From contig NZ_CP125854.1 in assembly GCF_030169785.1 (NCBI RefSeq), positions 496,001 to 560,000 of the forward strand: a DNA stretch of 64,000 nt, written 5' to 3'. Shown here piece after piece: positions 52,987 to 61,809 of the stretch. Each line of letters starts with the position of its first letter. Positions within the stretch are counted from its first letter, which is position 1. The notes below the pieces were generated by a model, which saw nothing but the letters and a program-made list of their open reading frames with translations, made no database searches and was not told the origin of the DNA. The translations under genes were made by a program, and so were the position numbers. The DNA is from Bdellovibrio sp. 22V. Its GTDB lineage: Bacteria; Bdellovibrionota; Bdellovibrionia; Bdellovibrionales; Bdellovibrionaceae.

Positions 52987-53490
52987 ATGCATAAAGAGTT
53001 GAATCCGGAATTGTTTGGCGAAAAGAAAGTCTCCAAATCTCCAAGCCTGGAAATGCCCGTCAATATGGGAACAGGCGGGAATAACTATTTGAACACAGAT
53101 CGCCAAATTTTCGAATTGAAGGCGCAAAACCAAGCCTTGGCGGAACAGTTGAACAAGGTTGTCGCGACTGTGAACGAGCTGATCAAAACTTCCAACGTGA
53201 AGTTCGAAAAGCACAGCTCTCTTTTGAGCCGCCTCGAGCAAAGCCATAACGGCCTGGCTACAGAAGCCGGTCAAAAAATCACGCAACTAGCGCAAAGAGT
53301 GAACGAGCGCAAAAGCTTGGATCTTAAAGTTCAAGAGATGGTCGATCGCCACAACAATGTGATCAAAAGTTTTGAAGTCAGAATGAATCATCTGCAAAAA
53401 CTTTTGGCTGAAAAAGAAGCGCAAATGATTTCCTGCCAAACAGCTTTGAACGAAGCCAAAATGGAAATCGCGCGGTTGAAACGCCTGTAA
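52987..53490 (+). CDS. Coiled-coil protein
   Basis: A 167-residue protein from the ATG at 52987, with AGGAGGGG 6 nt upstream; the frame is open 24 nt further upstream, but that start has no ribosome binding site. The first 40 residues are non-helical, then an almost continuous heptad pattern follows, with FELKAQNQALAEQLNKVVAT, VQEMVDRHNNVIKSFEVRMN and LQKLLAEKEAQMISCQTALN. It is probably a rod-like scaffold. It ends in the terminator at 53509-53540. Confidence 0.8.
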   Translation: MHKELNPELFGEKKVSKSPSLEMPVNMGTGGNNYLNTDRQIFELKAQNQALAEQLNKVVATVNELIKTSNVKFEKHSSLLSRLEQSHNGLATEAGQKITQLAQRVNERKSLDLKVQEMVDRHNNVIKSFEVRMNHLQKLLAEKEAQMISCQTALNEAKMEIARLKRL

Positions 53491-53508
53491 GCTTTCCCGT
53501 AAAAATAA

Positions 53509-53540
53509 AAAAAAAGCCGGTGATCCCAACCGGCTTTTTT
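53509..53540. terminator. Bidirectional terminator
   Basis: AAAAAGCCGGT (53511-53521) pairs with ACCGGCTTTTT (53529-53539), an 11-bp stem with a 7-nt loop, between the convergent coiled-coil and dsbD genes. Confidence 0.88.
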
Positions 53541-53557
53541 ATTTCTTGCATGTGCGG

Positions 53558-55366
53558 TTATTGTCCCGCTTTTTCCATTCTCTTCAAAAAGGCATCGGCT
53601 TTTTCGAATTGGGTGAGAGTCAGTGAATCAATCCACACACCGTGAGGATTGATAAAGATCACTGTGGGCAAGCCTTGAATGTTGTATTTCTTCTTCAAGG
53701 CTTTCAACTGCTCCGAGTCTTTCGTAGCATCGAATTTTAAAAGTACATAGTTCTGCGCCATGGCGCGCACGCGAGCGTCCGTGAATGTCTGTTCTTCCAG
53801 CTCATGACATGCGACGCACCAGTCGGCCCAGAAGTCGATAATCACGGGCTTTTGTTCTTTAGCCGCTTTTTCCAAAAGCTCTTCAGAATAAGGCTGCCAA
53901 TTTATTTTTTGAATTTGGTTCAAGCTGTCGTTGGCCATGATACGTCCCTGAATGTAAGGACGAAGATCAAAGGCGGAGATCGCAATGTAACCAATTCCGA
54001 CGATAAGAACGGCTTGCATCAGTCCTTTGCGAATACGCTTGAAAGGGCTGACTCCGGAACCGGTCGCAAGGAAGGCGCCATAGATGCTTGCCAGTGTGAT
54101 CAAGCCCACACCTAGTGCAAGATCAAACCAGCGGTCGGGCAGGAGTAATTCCAAGTAATAATAAAAAGCGCTCAACATCAAAGTGCCAAGAACAAATTTA
54201 AATCCGTTCATCCACGGGCCGGAGCGTGGCAAGGCACGGCTCAACTCTGTGAATACACCCAAGGCGATAAAGATCAAACCCAATCCCAAGGCATAGACGA
54301 AGAGATATAAAAATCCCATCATCTTGTTCTGTGTTGAAGCCACGAAAGTCAAAATCGCAACAAGCACTGGTCCGACACAAGGACTTGCGACAATACCCGC
54401 AAACAATCCTGTTAGATAAGCGCCGCCAAGTCCTTGCTTTTGTTTTCCCGTACCCAAGCGGTTGCGGATAAACGCCGGAACTTGCAAATCGTAAAGACCG
54501 TACATGCTTAAGGCCATCGCCAAAAAGATCACGCAAATGACGGACAGAACGTATGGATTCCCCAGTGTTGCGCCGAAGACGCCTCCGGTGGAGGCCGCCA
54601 GCAAACCTAAAAGAGAATAAGTGGTCGCGATTCCCAAAACATAGAAGCAACTCGTGATGAAGTTTTGCAAACGTGTGCGCTCATTGGCGTGATTTCCTAA
54701 AACCGCAAGAGTGATCGGAATCATCGGGAAAATACAGGGCGTGAAGCTTGTGAAGATACCCGCGATGAAAACGAAGAACAAACCCGTCAACATGCTTGTG
54801 CCTAAGTATTTCTGAAAACCTCCAGCATCAAAGAACGGAGCTTTTTCCATGGGCTTGACTTCAGCCGCTTGCAATTGCGCTTCACCCTCAACGACCGTCA
54901 CGGAAATAGGGACATCAATAATCTTTGTCGTTGGGAATAAGCAAAACTGGTCCGTGCAGGCTTGATAGACCAGTTCCAGTTTCATTTTGTCGTGACGTTT
55001 TAAAAAGCGGGAAGGCGCTTCGATATGCGCCGTCAGTGTCGCGGACCTCTCGACACCTTGCCGCTCGCGTTTGGAAAATTTATCGAACCATTTTTTGAGA
55101 GGTTCCACTTTGAACGGTGCGATTTGAAAACCATCCGGTTCAAGGATGATCACTTTGAATTGATCTTCGTAAGCGTGATAGCCCTCAGGCAGTTTCATTT
55201 TAATTTCAAGACTGCCGCCTTGGCCGGGACTCCATTCATAAGGAAGAACTTTCGTTTCTACTAATAAAGGATCTGTATTCTCAGGATCGGCGACTTGCGC
55301 CCACGACCTAGGACCAAAGCTGAAGAGAAGGGCCAGTACTAAAATGTGCTTCAGGCTGAAATTCAT
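53558..55366 (-). CDS. dsbD: Thiol:disulfide interchange protein DsbD
   Basis: A 602-residue inner-membrane electron carrier that passes reducing power from cytoplasmic thioredoxin to periplasmic DsbC and similar proteins. It begins with a signal peptide (MNFSLKHILVLALLF); ATG at 55364-55366 with AGGAAAG upstream, not the open extension to 55489. N-terminal DsbD-alpha-like domain has cysteines in YQACTDQFCLFP, followed by about eight membrane helices (FTPCIFPMIPITLAVLG with Cys, ASPCVGPVLVA) and a C-terminal thioredoxin domain with DFWADWCVACHELEEQ. All expected cysteine pairs are present. It may support cytochrome c maturation for the several c-type haem proteins here. Confidence 0.94.
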   Translation of the reverse strand: MNFSLKHILVLALLFSFGPRSWAQVADPENTDPLLVETKVLPYEWSPGQGGSLEIKMKLPEGYHAYEDQFKVIILEPDGFQIAPFKVEPLKKWFDKFSKRERQGVERSATLTAHIEAPSRFLKRHDKMKLELVYQACTDQFCLFPTTKIIDVPISVTVVEGEAQLQAAEVKPMEKAPFFDAGGFQKYLGTSMLTGLFFVFIAGIFTSFTPCIFPMIPITLAVLGNHANERTRLQNFITSCFYVLGIATTYSLLGLLAASTGGVFGATLGNPYVLSVICVIFLAMALSMYGLYDLQVPAFIRNRLGTGKQKQGLGGAYLTGLFAGIVASPCVGPVLVAILTFVASTQNKMMGFLYLFVYALGLGLIFIALGVFTELSRALPRSGPWMNGFKFVLGTLMLSAFYYYLELLLPDRWFDLALGVGLITLASIYGAFLATGSGVSPFKRIRKGLMQAVLIVGIGYIAISAFDLRPYIQGRIMANDSLNQIQKINWQPYSEELLEKAAKEQKPVIIDFWADWCVACHELEEQTFTDARVRAMAQNYVLLKFDATKDSEQLKALKKKYNIQGLPTVIFINPHGVWIDSLTLTQFEKADAFLKRMEKAGQ

Positions 55367-55429
55367 ATCTTTCCTCTTAGTCTCACTCTCGACTATGGGC
55401 AAGTTTATTCGGCAGTGACTCAATATTAA

Positions 55430-55460
55430 CACACTTCTCTCCGATAGAGAAACTGAGAGG
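55430..55460 (+). promoter_or_regulatory. Candidate sigma-28-like promoter upstream of motA
   Basis: TCCGATAG at about 55440-55447 with TTAA about 10 nt upstream resembles a FliA promoter, as expected of a motility gene. GAGAGGT, the ribosome binding site, follows before the ATG at 55470. Spacing is shorter than the E. coli consensus, so this is tentative. Confidence 0.4.
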
Positions 55461-55469
55461 TCATACCAT

Positions 55470-56336
55470 ATGGGATTTGTAGGTATCATAGTTGTATTCG
55501 TGATGGTGTTCGGCGGCTTCCTTTTAGCCGGTGGTCACATGTCCGTAATTATCAAAGCAGCTCCGCTGGAATTGATGATTATCGGGGGCGCGGCATTAGG
55601 TGCATACATCATTGCCAATCCGATGAAGATCATTAAAGCCGGTTTCAAACTCAGTATCAAAGCGATGACTGCGAAAGGACCGCAAAAGAAAGACTACGTC
55701 GAACTTTTGCAGATGATGTTTCAACTTTTTCAGGCTTTCAGAAAAGAAGGACCTCAAGGGATTGAAAAACATATTGAAGAACCGGATAAGAGCGACATCT
55801 TCAAAGCCTATCCCAGCTTCATGCACAATCACCACGCGGTTCACTTCTTGTGCGATACGATGAAGATCACTCTTTCTGCAGAGATGTCTCCTTACGACGT
55901 CGATGATCTTTTGGATGCCGATATTAAAGCGATTCACTCGGAAGAACACATGGCAGCTCATGCCGTGCAAACTGTGGCGGATGGTTTCCCGGGTTTGGGT
56001 ATCGTCGCCGCCGTTTTGGGTATCGTAAAAACGATGGCTCACTTGACCGAAGGGGTTGAAAAGATTGGTGCCCTTGTTGCCAGCGCCCTTGTGGGAACGA
56101 TGTTAGGGGTTTTCGGTGCCTACGGTTTGATTGGTCCGACAGCAACAAAGATGAATGCGGATATCGAAGCGGAAGGTCGTTACTTGTCTTGTATTAAAGC
56201 GGCGATGGTGGCTTTGCAAAGAGGCGCTCCGCCAATCGTGTGTGTCGAGTATGCGCGTCGGTCGATCATGCCGGAAGAGCGTCCTTCTTTCGATGAGATC
56301 GACAAGGCAACAAAAGAAATTAAGAAAGCGGCTTAA
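55470..56336 (+). CDS. motA: Flagellar stator protein MotA
   Basis: A 288-residue proton-channel stator subunit with four membrane helices: IIVVFVMVFGGFLLAGGH, APLELMIIGGAALGAYII, FPGLGIVAAVLGIVKTMA and GALVASALVGTMLGVFGA. The cytoplasmic loop carries the typical basic and acidic residues that touch FliG (KIIKAGFKLSIKAMTAKG). The conserved proline near helix 3 (GFPGLGIVAAV) is present. It is followed by motB after 59 nt, with two hairpins between them. Bdellovibrio carries several motAB pairs, of which this is one. Confidence 0.95.
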   Translation: MGFVGIIVVFVMVFGGFLLAGGHMSVIIKAAPLELMIIGGAALGAYIIANPMKIIKAGFKLSIKAMTAKGPQKKDYVELLQMMFQLFQAFRKEGPQGIEKHIEEPDKSDIFKAYPSFMHNHHAVHFLCDTMKITLSAEMSPYDVDDLLDADIKAIHSEEHMAAHAVQTVADGFPGLGIVAAVLGIVKTMAHLTEGVEKIGALVASALVGTMLGVFGAYGLIGPTATKMNADIEAEGRYLSCIKAAMVALQRGAPPIVCVEYARRSIMPEERPSFDEIDKATKEIKKAA

Positions 56337-56376
56337 TTCGGCGAGCGCCGAAGATGCGAAGCGGGCGCAAGCCCGC
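56337..56376 (+). other. Two consecutive hairpins between motA and motB
   Basis: TTCGGCG and CGCCGAA (56337-56352) form a 7-bp stem with a 2-nt centre. GCGGGC-GCAA-GCCCGC (56361-56376) is a 6-bp stem with a GNRA tetraloop. No U-run follows, so they are not terminators. They may protect or separate the motA and motB messages and set the MotA:MotB ratio. Confidence 0.6.
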
Positions 56377-56395
56377 GGAACTGGACTGATAAAAA

Positions 56396-57361
56396 ATGGC
56401 AGAGAAAAAACAGACAATCGTCATCAAAAAGATTATCGTCTCTGGCGGCGGTCACCACGGGGGATCCTGGAAGGTGGCCTTGGCCGACTTTATGACGGCG
56501 TTGATGGCCTTTTTCCTCGTGATGTGGCTTGTGGGTCAATCTGAAGAGACGAAGAAGGCCGTGTCTGATTATTTTTCGACGCCTTCAGTGATTGAATATA
56601 ACTTCCAAAACTTCGGTGCGGAATTAACTCTGGAAAAACTTTTCTTGGATATCTTGAACGAACCATTGAAAGCCTTCCAAAGTTTTATGGAGCCCGTGGA
56701 TAAAACTCCGAATCTTTTGGATATGGGATCTGCAAAAGTCGTAGCGGCTTATCTTGCGGATCAGATGAACGATGTGGCAAAGAACGTCGTTGTCACTCCG
56801 GAAGGTTATGACTTCGATATCCCTGATTACATGCTTTTTGAAAGAGGTTCCGCTCAACCGAATGCGAACTTCGTTAAAGTCATGGACAAAATCAAAGGCG
56901 TTACTTCCGGCTTGAAAGACGCGGACATTAAGATCACCTCTGGTCTTTTCGTACAAGCGGTTCCAGACGGCAGTGTGATGTCGGCGAATAAAGTGGCTTC
57001 GGAAAGATTTGATATCGTACGCAACAAGATCCTGGCGTCACTCGAGGGTAATACCACGACGATTTCCGGCGGCATCAACGTTAAAGAAAAGCGCGGTGAA
57101 ATTGATCCGGCAAAGCTGATTGGTTTTATCCGCATTAAGATCGCGCAAAAAGAAATTACGTCAGACGGCAGAAAACCGCGCAAGCTCGAAACTTTGTTCG
57201 GGCCTTCTCGTGTGGATATGTCTGTGTATGATAACTTTGTGAATCAGATCAGCAACCGCAAAAAAGAAAAAGCGGCTGCAGGACAAGATTTGAAACAACA
57301 AGTGGATCAAGAGCTGAAAGAAGAAACGGGAATTACAACTCCGTCTTCGCAGACAGAATAA
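56396..57361 (+). CDS. motB: Flagellar stator protein MotB
   Basis: A 321-residue stator subunit that anchors MotA to peptidoglycan and carries protons. The N-terminal helix is [20 protein letters not shown] with the essential aspartate at residue 31. The C-terminal OmpA-like domain (about 150-290) binds peptidoglycan but is weakly conserved here, with [11 protein letters not shown] in place of the usual R-x-x-x-V-x-x-x-L. The last 30 residues are charged. A start without a strong ribosome binding site follows the two hairpins after motA. The stop overlaps the torF-like gene by 29 nt tail to tail. Confidence 0.93.
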   Translation: MAEKKQTIVIKKIIVSGGGHHGGSWKVALADFMTALMAFFLVMWLVGQSEETKKAVSDYFSTPSVIEYNFQNFGAELTLEKLFLDILNEPLKAFQSFMEPVDKTPNLLDMGSAKVVAAYLADQMNDVAKNVVVTPEGYDFDIPDYMLFERGSAQPNANFVKVMDKIKGVTSGLKDADIKITSGLFVQAVPDGSVMSANKVASERFDIVRNKILASLEGNTTTISGGINVKEKRGEIDPAKLIGFIRIKIAQKEITSDGRKPRKLETLFGPSRVDMSVYDNFVNQISNRKKEKAAAGQDLKQQVDQELKEETGITTPSSQTE

Positions 57362-58016
57362 AGAAAAAATCTCCAGCGCCATGGAATTGCGAGCTTTCGC
57401 TGGTACCGGTGAGAGCTCCCTCAAAGAAAATCACACCCCATTTTGTTCCCAATCCGGTGCGAGCATCAAAATAAGGATTGATGGTGTCGACCTGCGGAGT
57501 GTTGTAACCGATCTCATTATTCCATTTCCAAGAACCAAAAACTGTCGTGAGAGCCCCAAAGGCAACGCGCGTAGAGCGTTCGTCCGTGGCTTCCCAGTTA
57601 CTGAAACCCTCATACACAATGCGATAATCCCAGAAGTGAAGATGCAGACCTAAGATATTTCCGTTGTGCTCGCCACCGTTGTAGTACTGGCTTTCGCTGT
57701 AACTGATGACAGCGTGAGTGTTTGCAGTGAAGTTGACTTTGATGTCGGCGTTCAAACGCAGGTTGAAATGATCATCGCTATTATCGAAATTTGTATTCGA
57801 TCCCCATACACCCAGGCGGAATTGCGGGCCGAAGTTAAACCAAAACGAGCCCTGCAAAGCCGGGGATTGGTCGCTTTGCGAGAGTCCATTTTCCACATAG
57901 TGGGAAAGAAGACTCACGTCTCCGGAAAGCGCAAAGGTGGGAGAGTGATTTCCATCGGCAGCGTAAGCACCTAAGGACGTCGCAAGAATAATTATAAAAG
58001 CAATGTATCTTCGCAT
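57333..58016 (-). CDS. TorF family putative outer-membrane porin
   Basis: A 227-residue exported protein (signal peptide ending GAYAAD). It has alternating beta strands, starting [20 protein letters not shown] with [19 protein letters not shown], and ends LSAKTEL. The N-terminal S..Y..G.s......p..q....y pattern matches the TorF (Gcw_chp) family. It is probably an outer-membrane channel or transport protein of unknown substrate. It overlaps motB by 29 nt at the 3' ends. Confidence 0.82.
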   Translation of the reverse strand: MRRYIAFIIILATSLGAYAADGNHSPTFALSGDVSLLSHYVENGLSQSDQSPALQGSFWFNFGPQFRLGVWGSNTNFDNSDDHFNLRLNADIKVNFTANTHAVISYSESQYYNGGEHNGNILGLHLHFWDYRIVYEGFSNWEATDERSTRVAFGALTTVFGSWKWNNEIGYNTPQVDTINPYFDARTGLGTKWGVIFFEGALTGTSESSQFHGAGDFFFILSAKTEL

Positions 58017-58149
58017 AGATAGTTCGTCTCATTGTGACTTACTCAGGATTGAAAAACAAAGAATTCGAGGGAATTGTGATCCTGGAACTGGACCAAAAGC
58101 GAAGACCGATGTACTCTCTCGCCATCAACGCAAGGGTCGGACGGTATTA

Positions 58150-58977
58150 ATGAACTTGGATCTTCCATTAAACGAGTACACATATGTCGCATTTGATACG
58201 GAAACGAGCGGAGCTTATCCGGTCGGTTTCGATATCGTCGAGTTGGGTGCCGTGAAGTGGTACAAGGGGCAAGAGATCGGGCGAATGCAGTTTCTGCTCA
58301 AACCCCGCGAGCTCATGAGCGATTTTATTATCGGCATTCATGGCATCACCAACGAAATGGTTCAGGACGCACCGACCATGGCGGATAAAATCCACGAGGT
58401 GCACGAGTTTATTAAAGGTTCTGTTGTGATGGCTCATCACGCGCCTTTCGATTTGGGATTTGTGACGTTGGATTTTGAAAAAGCGCTTTTGCCGTTGCCT
58501 GCCGAACCTGCTTTATGCACAAGTCTTCTTTCGCGCAAATGGATTCACGGTGTGGACAATCACAAACTGCAAACTTTGGTGAAGCACCTGCAGATTGACG
58601 GTGGGCAGGCACATCGTGCGTACGACGACGCGAAGTCGTGCTTGCATGTTGGCTTGGCGTGCTTTGAAAAAATGGGTGAGCAAACAACGCTCGCTCAGGC
58701 GATCAAAAGTCAGGGCAAAAACCTGTATTGGAAAGACTATGCTTTGATGATGTCAGCCAATACTCACATTAAAACTCTGATTGAAGCCGTTCAGAATAAA
58801 AAGCATGTGGATATGGTTTATCAAGGCGGCTCTGCCAAAGGAGAAGTTCGCCGTTTGACTCCGATTGGAATTGTCAGAAACCCGGACGGAGATTATTTGC
58901 AGGCTTTTTGTCACAAAGACCAAACCGCAAAACGTTATTACTTAAATCGTATTGGTGACGTTGCGGTCGTTTTTTAA
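58150..58977 (+). CDS. DnaQ-like exonuclease fused to a WYL domain
   Basis: A 275-residue protein; the frame opens at 58003, but the ATG at 58150 starts right before the fold (NEYTYVAFDTETSGAYPVG). Exonuclease motifs are FDTETSG, HHAPFDLGFV and HRAYDDAKSC (DEDDh). From about residue 200 it has a WYL-like domain, with LIEAVQNKKHVDMVYQGGSA, VRRLTPIGIVRNPDGDYLQA and KRYYLNRIGDV. WYL domains bind nucleic acids or nucleotide ligands and are common in regulators of stress and defence systems, so a nuclease controlled by ligand or DNA ends is possible. This combination is rarer than DnaQ alone. Confidence 0.85.
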   Translation: MNLDLPLNEYTYVAFDTETSGAYPVGFDIVELGAVKWYKGQEIGRMQFLLKPRELMSDFIIGIHGITNEMVQDAPTMADKIHEVHEFIKGSVVMAHHAPFDLGFVTLDFEKALLPLPAEPALCTSLLSRKWIHGVDNHKLQTLVKHLQIDGGQAHRAYDDAKSCLHVGLACFEKMGEQTTLAQAIKSQGKNLYWKDYALMMSANTHIKTLIEAVQNKKHVDMVYQGGSAKGEVRRLTPIGIVRNPDGDYLQAFCHKDQTAKRYYLNRIGDVAVVF

Positions 58978-59147
58978 ATTCCGAAAAATCTATCGTCTTT
59001 TCGTGAAGAATCATTACACAAAAAATAATTTATAAATAGGACTTAAGTTACCTCGTTCTATTCCGAAAATGAGCAACAATTTAATTTTAATGCTGGAAGC
59101 CGCCTCCGGAGCGGCTTTTATGGATCGTTATTGCACATGGAGAAGAA

Positions 59148-60707
59148 ATGAAAAAAAGAAGCCTGAACTTTAAGTTCATGTTGGTGTTGTCTATTTTAAT
59201 TATTGGATCAATTGCAATCGCAGGAATCGGTTTGAGCCGCATGGAGCAAATCAATGCCGCTTTAAACACGATCGTACACGAAAGAAGTGCGCGTGTTTCT
59301 TTGGTTAAAGATATCAAAGCGCTGTTTTACCTGCAGATGATGAATGAAAGAAACTTCGTGCTGGAAGAAAATCCTCAAGCCATGGAGACCGTGGGCGCTT
59401 TAATGCAAAATCGTCATAACGAAATGTTGCAGAAAGTAGATAAGCTCTACGATATCTCCACTGAAAAAGGCAAAGAGGAGATGGCGCACTTCAAGGAAAA
59501 CTATTTAGCTTGGTGGGCTTTAAGCAAAGAGATCCAGCAGTTGGCTCTTCATGGTGAAGATCAAAAAGCAATTCAGCTGAGCCATCAAAAAGGGACGGCT
59601 CTGCGCAAAACCGGCGAAGAAGTGATCAACTCGACAGTCGAGCGTAATGAACAGCGCATGGTCGAAGACGCGCAAAAGGCAGAGACTGATTATTCCCATG
59701 CTAAACTGCTGATGGTTCTCACCAGCGTTGTGGCAATTCTTTTAGGTGTTACGATTGGTGCCGTGGTTTTGGTGTCCCTCAGCCGCGCGATCAACAGCAT
59801 CATTGAAAGTTTGTCGAGCTCGTCTCACCAGGTGTCTGGGGCATCCCAGCAAATTGCCACTTCGGCAGAGCAATTGTCTCAAGCAACGACGGAGCAGGCT
59901 TCTTCGCTTGAAGAAACCGTGGCCACGATTGAAGAACTTTCTTCGATGGTGCGGGTGAATGCGGATAATGCCAATCAAGCGGCGGCGCTTTCCAATTCAA
60001 CAAGTGAAGTTGCCAGCCGGGGCGAAAATGAAATCCGTCATTTGGTTATGTCTATGAGTGAAATCTCAACAGACTCTAAAAAAATCGCGGATATCATCAA
60101 CGTGATTGATGACATCGCTTTCCAGACAAATCTTTTGGCGTTGAATGCAGCGGTGGAGGCGGCTCGCGCCGGAGAACAAGGAAAAGGTTTTGCTGTCGTC
60201 GCGGAGGCCGTCCGGGCCTTGGCGCAACGAAGTGCCTCAGCCGCGAAAGATATCACGGGTCTTATTCACACCAGTGTTGAAAGAATTGAACGTGGCAGCG
60301 AGCAGGCCGAGCGCAGCGGAACTGTTTTAAGCGAGATCGTAACGTCAGTGAAAAAAGTGACAGCTTTGAACAATGAAATTGCAGCAGCCAGCACGGAACA
60401 ATCCAACGGTATCGCGCAAATCAGCAAGGCCATGAATCAATTGGACCAAGTCACGCAAGTGAATGCGGCTTCTTCCGAAGAGGCAGCGGCGTCCGCAGAA
60501 GAACTCTCCGCCCAAGCTGAAAGCATGAGCCAAGTGATTTCAACATTGGTGGAAGTGATCAAAGGCGGCGGCGGATCTGTCGAAGTGAAAGCCCCCGTCG
60601 CAGCTTTCAAGACCGTGACAACGAAAAAAGCCGCTCCCGTCTTAGCGGCAACGCGCAAGTCTTCTACAAACAATGAAGATTTATTACCTTTGGAATCTGC
60701 AAGCTAA
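59148..60707 (+). CDS. Methyl-accepting chemotaxis protein
   Basis: A 519-residue membrane chemoreceptor with TM1 (residues about 10-30), a periplasmic four-helix-type sensor (about 35-185), TM2 ([20 protein letters not shown]), then a cytoplasmic domain. The receptor tip is the conserved [20 protein letters not shown] then [20 protein letters not shown]. Methylation helices with Q/E pairs ([20 protein letters not shown]) flank it. No CheB/CheR tether pentapeptide is seen at the C-terminus. The ligand is unknown. It might link prey finding to the motAB motor upstream. Confidence 0.93.
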   Translation: MKKRSLNFKFMLVLSILIIGSIAIAGIGLSRMEQINAALNTIVHERSARVSLVKDIKALFYLQMMNERNFVLEENPQAMETVGALMQNRHNEMLQKVDKLYDISTEKGKEEMAHFKENYLAWWALSKEIQQLALHGEDQKAIQLSHQKGTALRKTGEEVINSTVERNEQRMVEDAQKAETDYSHAKLLMVLTSVVAILLGVTIGAVVLVSLSRAINSIIESLSSSSHQVSGASQQIATSAEQLSQATTEQASSLEETVATIEELSSMVRVNADNANQAAALSNSTSEVASRGENEIRHLVMSMSEISTDSKKIADIINVIDDIAFQTNLLALNAAVEAARAGEQGKGFAVVAEAVRALAQRSASAAKDITGLIHTSVERIERGSEQAERSGTVLSEIVTSVKKVTALNNEIAAASTEQSNGIAQISKAMNQLDQVTQVNAASSEEAAASAEELSAQAESMSQVISTLVEVIKGGGGSVEVKAPVAAFKTVTTKKAAPVLAATRKSSTNNEDLLPLESAS

Positions 60708-60717
60708 GAAAACAGTC

Positions 60718-60746
60718 GGGAAAAAGGTACCTGGTACCTTTTTCCC
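60718..60746. terminator. Long palindrome between convergent genes
   Basis: GGGAAAAAGGTACC (60718-60731) and GGTACCTTTTTCCC (60733-60746) are perfect inverted arms of 14 nt around one T. It lies between the chemoreceptor gene and lspA-HAMP fusion, and could stop both transcripts. It could also be a repetitive extragenic palindrome, as no second copy was seen in this window. Confidence 0.65.
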
Positions 60747-60747
60747 A

Positions 60748-61683
60748 TTATTTGGAATCGTCTTCGCTGTATTCGATAACGTTGACGGTACGTTCTTTTT
60801 TGATTTGATTAAGGCGTTCGTTGATTTGTTCAGCGAGTTCTTCAAGATGTTTGAATTCATCGCCAGCGCGCAACTTCAACGGAGACGAAGTGCCTTCCAA
60901 AGATGTTTTCAAAAATCTTTCAAAGGCATAAAGCGGCCCCGCGATACGATGGGAAATCAGACGTCCGACCGCAAAGAGAATCGCGCAGAAAGCGACGCAA
61001 ATAATAATGAAAGTAATAACGTACGGAACAAGAAACTTGTTCAGCAAAAAGGCGTTATTGCCCACAAGCTCCTGAATCGTCACACGCATATAGGTGTATG
61101 AGAACACCAAGCAGATCAGCGTCAGACTTAAACCCACAGCCATCAGAATAAAACAATATTTCAGCTGAAAGGGCATATTGACCCAATATTGCTTGCGCAC
61201 GTTGTTTTCAGGCCACAACAACTCGCCCTCACGAATGATTGCGTAAACGATCAAGCCGTAACCCAACCACTGCAAAGCATCGGCGACGTTGAAAGCCGGA
61301 CTGGAAAGGGAGGGAGTCCCGACAACGATAAAATCAACGACGTAACCCCAAATGATACGGTCCGTGACGTTCCCGATAATACCGCCGATCAAGATAGAAA
61401 GGCCCGAACGCAAAGTCAGTGACTTGATAGGCAGAAGATATTGAATCAACGCATAGGTGCAAAGAAGAAAAGCCCCGCCGGTCGATAAAGACACGATACG
61501 CAACACGGAAGGAAGATCTGAAAACAAACCGAGCATAGCGCCGTGATTGTGATGCAGGACGAAGTGGACCGGACCAAAAGACTTAAGCTGTGTAATTCCC
61601 GTCGCCCAGAGTTTGGTAACACGGTCGAGCAACCAAGTCGCCAACAGAGGAAGAATCACGATGAGCCATTCACGTTTTTTCAT
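60748..61683 (-). CDS. lspA: Signal peptidase II (LspA) fused to a HAMP-like domain
   Basis: A 311-residue fusion. Residues 1-165 are a prolipoprotein signal peptidase with LLDRVTKLW, the active-site aspartates at 117 (GNVTDRIIWGYVVDF) and 135 (FNVADA), and four membrane helices. The C-terminal part adds two membrane helices, FILMAVGLSLTLICLVFSYT and FLVPYVITFIIICVAFCAIL. A HAMP-like region follows, with RIAGPLYAFERFLKTSLEGT then DEFKHLEELAEQINERL. The catalytic part is complete, so it probably cleaves lipoproteins. The HAMP part could make activity respond to a signal or aid dimerisation. Confidence 0.88.
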   Translation of the reverse strand: MKKREWLIVILPLLATWLLDRVTKLWATGITQLKSFGPVHFVLHHNHGAMLGLFSDLPSVLRIVSLSTGGAFLLCTYALIQYLLPIKSLTLRSGLSILIGGIIGNVTDRIIWGYVVDFIVVGTPSLSSPAFNVADALQWLGYGLIVYAIIREGELLWPENNVRKQYWVNMPFQLKYCFILMAVGLSLTLICLVFSYTYMRVTIQELVGNNAFLLNKFLVPYVITFIIICVAFCAILFAVGRLISHRIAGPLYAFERFLKTSLEGTSSPLKLRAGDEFKHLEELAEQINERLNQIKKERTVNVIEYSEDDSK

Positions 61684-61809
61684 GCACTTCAGTCTAACAA
61701 TTCACTCTGCTTCTTGCGAATAAAAACCGCTGCCATTACTATTGTCCAGAGCTGCTGTTTATTCGAGCACAACAGCGAGCCTGGACTCATCATCATCGGA
61801 GATTATCGA

